DNA of 18,192 nucleotides, taken from Entrophospora sp. SA101. Lineage: Eukaryota; Glomeromycota; Glomeromycetes; Entrophosporales; Entrophosporaceae. Under the pieces are notes generated by a model that did not search any database, was not told the DNA's origin, and saw nothing but the letters and a program-made list of their open reading frames with translations. The stretch lies in contig CAUDNR010000399.1 of NCBI GenBank assembly GCA_958430865.1, positions 7,339 through 25,530 of the forward strand, written 5' to 3'. Below are positions 12,134 to 18,192 of the stretch, piece after piece. How positions within the stretch are numbered: the stretch's first letter is position 1; every line of letters begins with the position of its first letter. A program made the translations under genes and the position numbers.

Positions 12134-12158
12134 TAATAACACTGCGCTTACTTTCCTC
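11987..12158. repeat. Imperfect tandem repeat, about two copies (74 and 91 bp)
   Basis: Copy 1 is 11987-12060 and copy 2 is 12061-12151, followed by the start of a third (TTTCCTC). A 29-base block is identical at 12039-12067 and 12130-12158. The copies differ by insertions near CTTCC and AAAAAACAATTTTA. The coding-like frame passes through both copies, encoding SNNTALT in the first; the frame is shifted in the second. Confidence 0.7.
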
Positions 12159-12289
12159 GTATTATAATAATTTGCCTAATTTAGATATTAATAAATATCA
12201 GTCCTAGCTCTCAATTATAACTCTACAAATTTAGATCATATTAACCTTAATACTAATCTGAAAAGTTTCGATTAACTCAAACTGCTGTC

Positions 12290-12584
12290 AAAAGTAGAAC
12301 TGGCTCGTCCAAGGAGAAAATGAAGTTCGCTGGACAAAGAAGAAAAACGCCAGTCAACAAGTTGAGACACAAGTTCAAAGCAACAACAGCGGGGGATAGA
12401 AAGATTTCATCAAGCTATTCCTATAGAAAAAGAAATTACAGCCATCAAAACTAGGGCTTATTGTTATAGTAATGAAGAAAGAGTTTACCATACGACCTTC
12501 GAAATTATAGATACAATTTTCCACCTTCATCCTCAATATTACTATTACCTTCTCATAAAACCCTGTTGTTTCGGAAAATTTTAA
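12290..12584 (+). pseudogene. Frameshifted coding-like fragment, unknown family
   Basis: One frame reads VQGENEVRWTKKKNASQQVE and continues to SNNSGG before TAG at 12394. Another, open from 12366 to a TAA at 12582, reads RGIERFHQAIPIEKEITAIK then RAYCYSNEERVYHTTFEI. Codon use is GC-richer than the flanks. The two look like halves of one protein joined by a frameshift near 12366-12395. The lysine- and glutamine-rich first half would suit a nucleic-acid-binding protein such as a retroelement ORF1, but that is a guess. Confidence 0.35.
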
Positions 12585-12886
12585 ATTTCGTCAATAAACA
12601 AATTTTGTATCAATTTGTTCTTATTATTGCTGCAAAAACAAGAACATGATTTTTAAAGGTGTGTTACGATTAATCATACTTTATTTGCTTTTAAATCTAC
12701 CTATTTCTCATTAGCTCATTTCTGACTTACTTTTAAATTTACTGCTAAAATGTTTATGAATAGCAATACATTTATAAATTATTATTATAAATAGAAATAG
12801 TATAACTTCTCTAATGGAATATTGATTTTCTCTCGATATATGCAATACATCATGTTTGCGTATTTTGTCAAGGTTTTCTATTATTA

Positions 12887-13089
12887 TTATTCTATTGTCA
12901 CGAGTTGGTTCATTTGGACTATATATTTGGAAGCTTCAATATATCCTAAAGCCGAGGCATAAATATTGCCTTTATATAAATATCCTTTAAAATGAAAAAA
13001 TTGAAATCTTGACAATCCTGTGTATATTTGCTTAGGGCCTCTAACTTATCATATCTTTGTAACCAAAATTTAATGCAAAAATATTTGAA
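12887..13089 (-). pseudogene. Frameshifted coding-like remnant, unknown
   Basis: From 13089 one frame reads KFWLQRYDKLEALSKYTQDC and FNFFILK; after a one-base shift in a T/A run near 12985-13000 it continues as GYLYKGNIYASALGYIEASK then YIVQMNQLVTIE and a stop at 12887. The combination suggests a decayed gene piece. The alternating helical character is vaguely TPR-like, but I do not recognise a family. Confidence 0.28.
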
Positions 13090-13099
13090 TTATATCATT

Positions 13100-13896
13100 T
13101 GGAGTGTCATATTATATTTCAAGTTCTATTTGCGCATTTTTCATTTCAACTTCTCAATAATTATAATTTATTAATATTAAATAAAAAACGTTTTGATTTA
13201 GAACAGTCCGTGACTACTTTTTTAGGCCCACCATTTAGGACTTCAATAAAATAATAATACATAATACATAAATCAATAATGATGGAAAAGATATTATACA
13301 TTGATATTGATATATATATCAAGACAAGGCTATGAGACTATCAAACGGTTAATTTGTCTAACAAACAAGATATAATACTATTTTCTTCAAATATATGTTT
13401 TGTTTTACGTAAGCAAATGTGGCTTTTTAAAAATATTGAAAGAAAAAATTTATTTTTTAGCAAATATATTCAGATAAGTTATGAAAAAATTGATAACTTG
13501 CTTTTTTCACAGTAGATTGATGAACTAAAATTAATTGGTTTAGAAAATAACAACCATTAAAATTTACAATTGGTTATTTATCAACACAAATATAAATCGA
13601 TGAGATGGGGATTTACTAGGAAAATTGTGCTTCAACTAAAATTGGTTTTATTAAGATTAATCTAATAATATATAAGGATTATAAATGGCGAAAATTTAGT
13701 GCACGTTTTCTTAATATTTAATATTAATAAAAAAATGGGAATTGGGGCGACAATGAATATTTAATTGTGATATCTACAAGTCTTTTGCCCCATATGAAGT
13801 CATGTGATAGGACACCTAAATATAATATTTTTACTAATATATGAAAATTTTCCTTGAAATAAATATGCCTTAAAGTATGCTACAGGAACCAGTGTT
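13100..13896. other. Intergenic region downstream of the GTPase gene
   Basis: No gene seen. AT-rich, with a 16-bp perfect palindrome TTGATATATATATCAA at 13307-13322. A GC-richer start CAGTCCGTGACTACTTTTTT at 13204 resembles a transposon end, but I found no inverted partner in the window. Confidence 0.5.
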
Positions 13897-15235
13897 TTAT
13901 AATTCATCATGTGAACTGTAAAATGTATTAAATTCGTGTTGCCCTTCCTTGGAACAGCCATGTGATTCTCCCCAAGGCCGGCCACATCCCTTGCAAACTT
14001 TCATGCACCCTTGCGTAGCCGTGCCTTTATCACATTCAGTACAGCGCACACTGCAACCACTAGACATAATATACTCCACAATAGGTATATAGAGCTCCCC
14101 ACAGCAGGTCCATACAAGTTCCTGTTTCCTAAATTTAAAATAATTGATAATATCATTTACAATTGGGATGGAATCAATGTAACTATGTCCAAATTTCCTG
14201 TCACCTATGAAAATATCTTCATTGTCATCTATGAAACGACGTTCAAATTCCCTGCCATCTATGGGTACCAGTTGTCCTGGATGAACAAGTTTCATGTTTG
14301 GATGTTTGTGAATTACCTCTGTATGACACGGATACTTATCAGCAAACCTTATGTCAATCTCTTTTCCACACTTGACGCACCTTGCATTTTTAAAGGTGAT
14401 TTTTATTGGGTTTTCTGCATGATATTTTTCCTGTATTATCTTTTTATAAACATCCAACAACTCCTCCTTCTTGTATATTCCTTGTTCATGTAATTCTTTA
14501 GTGTTAAAACGACTAACACGAGTTTTACTCAAACGATCATATAAATACACATGAATGAATGAAGTCTTAGCAAGCATATCTCTTCCCACATTTATGATAT
14601 TGACAGCCCTCTTGACAGCGTTTATACTTTGCATGTCAATGTTAGAGCCTTCCCCTTTAATGACGATGATTACATTATTCCATATATTGCTTTTTGTTTT
14701 ACTATTCATTGCAAGAGACTCGATGAATCTCGCTTGTCGCTGAAGAGATTGCGTTCCTCTGTCTCCTTTTTCCACGAACCAAAACACTGTATGAATTTCT
14801 GTGATATTTTCATCTTGCAATTTGGTCAGGATGTCAAAGATCATTTCTCTGTCCTCCACTTTTATATCGCTGTCGTCAAATCCAGGAGTATCAATGTAGG
14901 TGTACTTATCACTACTGTAGATTGTCACATTCTTAGTCATTGAATCCGGATCATTACCCACCTCTGCATTAAATCCGAATACTGTGGCGGTAAAGCTCTT
15001 GCCAAGGCCAGTTTTTCCAACCGCGATGATTCTTATCTGATATGATACACAGATAAAATATAGATTAGCAACGATATATTTCTGTGCTATTTAAATAAGT
15101 AGCTTCTAGAGAAGCGTGCATTTCCAGAAAAAAAATTCTTTAATTTCTTACCACAGACACCGACGGGCTAACAATGTATAATAATAATAATAATAATAAT
15201 TTTAAAAACATCTTTTTCGATAAATATTGTTTCAT
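13897..15235 (-). CDS. AIG1/GIMAP-like GTPase with N-terminal signal sequence and C-terminal HDEL (predicted ER-lumenal)
   Basis: Exon 1 is 15235-15152 and exon 2 is 15036-13897; the phase-0 join gives 407 residues. Exon 1 encodes all of the N-terminus: MKQYLSKK, then a core with seven consecutive leucines (13-19), then YIVSPSVSV, a classic signal-peptide or anchor profile with plausible cleavage after S27. Exon 2 starts at the first G-domain strand: P-loop GKTGLGKS (35-42), G2-type SMTK around T62, G3 DTPGFDD (77-83), and a degenerate G4 at about VIKGEG (153-158). Residues 248-389 hold all twelve cysteines of the mature protein in CxxC-like groups, as in zinc-binding or disulfide-rich tails. 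The last four residues are HDEL. Two N-glycosylation sequons exist (N64-V-T, N105-I-T). Exon 1 is required because the P-loop precedes the first ATG of exon 2. An in-frame TAA lies 9 bases before the start ATG. GTP binding is inferred from motifs; the substrate or partner is unknown. Confidence 0.85.
15037..15151 (-). other. Intron of the AIG1-like GTPase gene (115 bp)
   Basis: Donor GTG|GTAAGA at 15151 and acceptor ATATCAG|ATA at 15037, phase 0. The intron separates the signal-sequence exon from the GTPase-domain exon almost exactly at the domain border. Confidence 0.82.
15180..15200 (-). repeat. (TTA)7 microsatellite encoding the poly-leucine core of the signal sequence
   Basis: Seven TTA triplets on the minus strand, seen as a TAA/ATA run on the plus strand, encode Leu13-Leu19 of the GTPase. 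Slippage by whole units would change the hydrophobic-core length without shifting frame. Confidence 0.85.
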
Positions 15236-15727
15236 ATATTTCTTTTATTTATCAATGCTAATTTTTGGAATGAGTTTATTCTAATTTTTCAGTGTAGCAT
15301 TTTTAGCAAAAAATATTTGATGAATTAATTTTCAAAGAGTAACTTTTTTTTTTTTTCAGAAGAGAGCCAAAAATAATTTGACAAAATATTCGATAGATCG
15401 AGTTTTAATATTAATATTAACCGGTAGAATGAATGTAATGTAACTACATCAGGAGAACAAGAAATGATATTTAAGTGTGTTACAGTATTTTGAATCTCAC
15501 GATAATGATTTCCTTTTAATGTAATATGTTCGTTAAACTTTTTTGTTGTAAAGAACTTTTTATTTATTAATAAAAAAAAGGAAATAAATAAGTCAAATAA
15601 ATCAAATGTATGTTGTAAAAAATATTCTATGAAAAAAAAGTTGTTACACGAAATTTACTTGGCCAATTTTCAGTTTAAGAAAAAAGCAGCCGTTAGTATT
15701 TTGAAGTTGACCAATTGTTACTATATA
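15236..15727. other. Upstream region of the GTPase gene (candidate promoter)
   Basis: AT-rich with T and A runs and a TTAATATTAATATTAA palindrome near 15405. No recognisable unfolded-protein-response element was seen. The MITE begins at its far end, about 490 bases from the start codon. Confidence 0.45.
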
Positions 15728-15731
15728 CAGT

Positions 15732-15811
15732 ACCTTAGCAAAAGTTTCGGACACCCTAAATACATCATTTACGCAAAAACATACATAATAATTGTACAGA
15801 AAATTTATGTT
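15732..15811 (+). repeat. Left terminal inverted repeat of the MITE
   Basis: Pairs with about 16104-16180. The strongest match is the outer 41 bases; the inner part retains a shared CATAATAATT-type block. Confidence 0.7.
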
Positions 15812-16103
15812 AGTTTATAGCTTAGCTTTCAAAGATTATGAATATAGAATTTTCAGATATGATGGTTTAATTTTATCTGATTCTTGAGAAAAAAATTTTT
15901 ACATAACTTTGGATAGTATTTTTTTAATCAATTTTTTAAAGATTTGATAAAATTTTAAAATCATTTTTAATAGTAAAATTATATTATATTTTTTTCTTTT
16001 CAAAAATGATCGGAGTTTGTTTTTTTATTATTATTTGAGCTGTATAAAAGCTGAGAATCTAAAATTTTAGATTTAAACACATGAATACTAGGATCCAAAT
16101 AAT

Positions 16104-16180
16104 ATAAAATTTTTCGCATAATTATTATGTACATTTTTGTGTAATTAATGTATTTGGGGTGTCTGAAACTTTTGCTAAGG
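16104..16180 (-). repeat. Right terminal inverted repeat of the MITE
   Basis: The reverse complement begins ACCTTAGCAAAAGTTTCAGA and follows the left repeat with scattered substitutions. Confidence 0.7.
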
Positions 16181-16206
16181 TGTATATATAATGCTTCTTA
16201 ACAATG

Positions 16207-16312
16207 GCATATGAATACATTTTGTACCTTCAGTATACTAAGAACTGACCCACTTAGTGTGCTTTCAGTTGTTTACTAACAATACACTGACCCACTTTGT
16301 ATTTTCATATGC
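16207..16312. repeat. Small nested repeat: 9-bp inverted ends and a 12-bp direct repeat
   Basis: GCATATGAA at 16207-16215 faces its reverse complement TTCATATGC at 16304-16312. Inside, ACTGACCCACTT occurs at 16244-16255 and again at 16286-16297. It abuts the MITE and could be a tiny or degraded element. Confidence 0.45.
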
Positions 16313-16384
16313 AGTTTTTTTTTTTACTGAAAACAATAAATTTTAAAAAAATTTTTTTCTTTTATTTAATTATGAAATGAGTCA

Positions 16385-16632
16385 ATACAAACAACATCAA
16401 CATCAACAACATCCGAAAATATTATTAATAGTGATGAAAATGATGGGAATCATTTGATAATAATTTCTTTGCATAATTAGTTCTTTCTAAACTAAATCCA
16501 AAAGTTTTAAACAGAGGTTTTAGTTGTTCAAAGGATGGTAGGGAGATACTTGAAAGAGCTTGGCAAGCTGAGATATATTGTAGCTTGTATGAATGCCTGT
16601 CAGAAATAAGGTTTCTTGCTGAAACCTCTTAA
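16385..16632 (+). pseudogene. Decayed coding-like fragment, unknown
   Basis: The first part reads TTSTSTTSENIINSDENDGN in one frame. After a frame change near 16450-16485 it continues as LSKLNPKVLNRGFSCSKDGR then EILERAWQAEIYCSLYECLS and EIRFLAETS before TAA at 16630. The second part has balanced composition with Trp and three Cys, unusual for AT-rich noncoding DNA. There is no intact start. It is probably a transposon- or gene-family remnant. Confidence 0.35.
16609..16627. repeat. Hairpin AGGTTTC-TTGCT-GAAACCT
   Basis: A 7-bp perfect stem with a 5-base loop at the end of the coding-like remnant 16385-16632. It may be chance. Confidence 0.4.
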
Positions 16633-17137
16633 TGACTGCCGAAACTCTAATAAACAATTAATGTGTACCTTCTGAAACTCTGCTAATTGTCAAAATCCCT
16701 AAATGCAAAACTCTGAATATGCCAGAACAAGAAAAAACTGCAGATCTGATTAAAATACGAAAATGATTTCAGAAATCTTAATTTTGTTAATAATAAGTAT
16801 TTTATTAAAATTCTTTATAATATAAAGGTTTCTAATGTTATTGAGTATATAAGATTTCTTATTGGATTTACCATGGAGGTGTTATACAATTTTGAGGGTT
16901 CTGACACAATGGCAAATTTTTTGTCGATTTTTGATACATTTTTGATACCATTTTACATCATTCAAGCTCCTTGATATCCATTAATCAATTTCAGATATCT
17001 TCCAAAAACAACAACCAATATCATTTCTGAAATCCTATCAGAAGCTAAATAGACAAACAAATAATTACAATAAAATTGATAAAGGAATAAAATTTTCCAA
17101 TTAAAGATAACATGATAGTATATAAAAAACAACGAAA
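16633..17137. other. Intergenic, mostly unassigned
   Basis: Holds GATTTCAGAAAT-type motifs in opposite orientation (about 16764-16776 and 17025-17036) and short coding-like frames on the minus strand around 16905-17040 broken by stops. Nothing firm. Confidence 0.35.
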
Positions 17138-17281
17138 ATGTTTACATATATAAAACAAGCAATAGCAAATTTCTTAAACAATAACAAGGACCCATTTGAT
17201 GCAGGAGAGCTTCTAGAAGTGCAGGAAATAGTAGAGTATGTAGAGGTAAAAACGCCGCATTTATCAGCAGAATTGATATAG
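17138..17281 (+). CDS. Possible small ORF, 47 residues, unknown
   Basis: ATG at 17138 to TAG at 17279. It reads MFTYIKQAIANFLNNNKDPF and continues DAGELLEVQEIVEYVEVKTP, HLSAELI. The acidic amphipathic helix pattern and the drop in AT content make it look like real coding sequence, perhaps the last exon or fragment of a larger gene whose other parts are lost. It may belong with the relic at 16385-16632, which has the same strand. Confidence 0.35.
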   Translation: MFTYIKQAIANFLNNNKDPFDAGELLEVQEIVEYVEVKTPHLSAELI

Positions 17282-17472
17282 TCACATATTTTTTATTCCT
17301 GATTTTTTTTATATTAAAATTAATCATATATAGACACTTTCATATTGTAATTACTATCACTAATATTTGACAGTTCCATAACGTATTACAACATATAAAT
17401 TTCATCATATATAATCACCAATTCATGTGACTGTAAATATTATTGAATTTTAATAAATTGTTACCATTGGAA

Positions 17473-17523
17473 TTATCATTACCATTATTGTTGTTATTAT
17501 CATTACTATCATTATCATTATCA
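17473..17523. repeat. ATT/ATC-rich simple repeat
   Basis: A run of ATTACC/ATTATT/ATCATT units, immediately upstream of the helix-turn-helix relic's ATG. Confidence 0.7.
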
Positions 17524-17635
17524 TGTCTCAACCAAAAAAAAAACAGCTATTAGTGAGCAATTGAAAAAAGAAATTTGTATATATTACCAAGAAAACATTC
17601 ACAAAACTCATCAAGAAATTACAAATTTATTTTAG
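17524..17635 (+). pseudogene. CENP-B/pogo-type helix-turn-helix N-terminal fragment (transposase relic)
   Basis: The frame from 17543 reads TAISEQLKKEICIYYQENIH followed by KTHQEITNLF and a stop at 17633. This pattern (basic helix with KKEIC-Y, then QEI--LF) matches the N-terminal DNA-binding helix-turn-helix of CENP-B and of pogo/Tigger transposases. A start ATG with SQPKKK sits at 17523 but is out of frame because the intervening run has 10 adenines; a one-base change would connect the two. No DDE catalytic region follows. The fragment ends just before the sacsin duplicate begins, so it may mark the breakpoint. Family recognition is by eye from a short match. Confidence 0.5.
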
Positions 17636-17656
17636 TGAAAAATTTCATTGAATATT

Positions 17657-18192
17657 TGATTAAAAAAGTATGTTTTTTGTTCTAATTTTGGAATCTTTAA
17701 TATATCTTCTAGTATAGGTCGAATATTTTTCGGACATATTATATTCCAAAACTTAACATCAGAACGTGTTATAATAGGCATAGGTTTCTTTTCCTCTTCA
17801 TCCGGTAATAAGTAATTAATTGTATTGTTATTATTATTTGAGGAGCTTATGATACTTGTATTTAGTAAATTATTATTTAGTTCATTAAATATGCGAAGAT
17901 GTTTAATAGTATTTTTTAAATCTTCTGAAATATCTTTTTCATTTCTTAATCCATCATTGATATAATCAACAATTATATCGATTTGTTTGGGATTAAAATC
18001 AACCTGCATATTATTTGGATTTAGAATATCCAAAACCTTGATTTTATCTTCATTAATATCAATTATATATTTTGTAATACTATATAATAATTCAAAAAAT
18101 TTTTTTTGATTAATTAATTAATTATTAAAAAATAATATATATTCATGTTTTAAATGGGTTGCTGTCTTTTCCCATGTCTTTATTTTATTATG
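17657..18192 (-). pseudogene. Partial duplicate of the sacsin-like gene (start of exon 4, intron 3, end of exon 3)
   Basis: Aligns without gaps to 7710-8245 at a constant offset of 9947. The first 473 bases, covering the 5' part of exon 4 and most of intron 3, show no mismatch in my reading; the last 63 bases show 8 mismatches. On the minus strand the exon-4 frame stays identical through KTYFFN, then runs into unrelated sequence and stops at 17632 after QIFNEIFH. The intron-3 acceptor is intact but the donor GTGAGT has become GACAGC. In the exon-3 tail, HNKITRWEK becomes HNKIKTWEK. The copy continues past the window edge, so a longer paralog may lie beyond. As seen, it lacks everything after the first part of exon 4, including the second ATPase module and BTB domain. 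Confidence 0.85.

Larger units (their letters stand above)
15728..16182. mobile_element. 455-bp MITE-like element with TA flanks (Tc1/mariner-type, non-autonomous)
   Basis: The left end CAGTACCTTAGCAAAAGTTT and the right end are inverted repeats. The core from 15732 (ACCTTAGCAAAAGTTTC...) matches the reverse complement of the sequence ending at 16180 with about 4 mismatches in 41 bases, and weaker similarity continues for about 80 bases. TA dinucleotides abut both ends (15726-15727, 16183-16184). A 3-base deletion seems to have removed part of the terminal CAGT at the right. No transposase reading frame lies inside; the interior is AT-rich. TA target sites and CAGT termini are typical of Tc1/mariner elements; family assignment is inference. 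Confidence 0.75.

Noticed and set aside
13204..13245. Sequence resembling a transposon terminal repeat
   Set aside because: No inverted partner or target duplication found in the window.
13800..13985. 61-codon minus-strand frame beginning MAGLGENHM
   Set aside because: Overlaps the 3' end of the GTPase in another frame; the GTPase frame has the Cys pattern and HDEL.
14011..14493. 160-codon plus-strand frame
   Set aside because: Antisense shadow of the Cys-rich half of the GTPase; rich in hydrophobics as expected for the complement and with no recognisable domain.
14629..14943. 104-codon plus-strand frame
   Set aside because: Antisense to the GTPase G domain; no independent support.
15629..15820. 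63-codon plus-strand frame
   Set aside because: Runs into the left end of the MITE and has no family resemblance; chance frame.
17142..17327. 61-codon minus-strand hydrophobic frame
   Set aside because: Complement of the acidic plus-strand ORF 17138-17281; a leucine-rich look is the usual antisense artefact.
1..18192. CRISPR array, rRNA or intact tRNA genes, bacterial operon signals
   Set aside because: No regularly spaced repeats, no rRNA core motifs, no complete cloverleaf; spliced introns make the DNA eukaryotic.

Overview
The window looks like nuclear DNA of an AT-rich fungus. Reasons: short GT-AG introns (80-154 bp) with GTAAG- or GTGAG-type donors, very AT-rich intergenic DNA full of homopolymer runs and transposon debris, a giant sacsin-type gene ending in a BTB domain, an AIG1-like GTPase, and a C-terminal HDEL of the kind fungi use for ER retention. 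An early-diverging lineage such as the Glomeromycotina (Rhizophagus-like) fits best, but that placement is inference from gene content.

Layout. Positions 1-1882 are intergenic, with small hairpins and two GC-richer islands. Positions 1883-10734 (minus strand) hold one six-exon gene for a predicted sacsin-like protein of about 2788 residues: two sacsin repeat modules, each opening with an HSP90/GHKL-type ATPase fold, then a C-terminal BTB/POZ domain. Positions 10735-13896 contain no intact gene but several coding-like, broken stretches on both strands. Positions 13897-15235 (minus strand) hold a two-exon gene for a 407-residue AIG1/GIMAP-like GTPase. Positions 15236-17630 contain a 455-bp TA-flanked inverted-repeat element (MITE), small repeats, decayed coding pieces and a CENP-B/pogo-type helix-turn-helix remnant. 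Positions 17657-18192 are a partial copy of the sacsin-like gene (start of exon 4, intron 3, end of exon 3), running off the window edge.

The most striking result is the GTPase. Its first exon encodes a basic start and a poly-leucine hydrophobic core, a convincing signal peptide or signal anchor, and joins in phase 0 directly to the P-loop exon; the protein ends in HDEL. Together these predict a GTP-binding domain inside the ER lumen, an unusual place for an AIG1-type GTPase. The second notable result is the duplicated sacsin segment: identical over 473 bp, then switching abruptly to about 13% mismatch, with loss of an intron donor. This fits gene conversion between paralogs or a very recent partial duplication.

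The two intact genes are on the same strand but about 3.2 kb of debris separates them, and nothing shows that they act together. One is a predicted large ATP-dependent chaperone-like scaffold with a possible cullin-adaptor BTB tail; the other is a predicted ER-resident GTPase.
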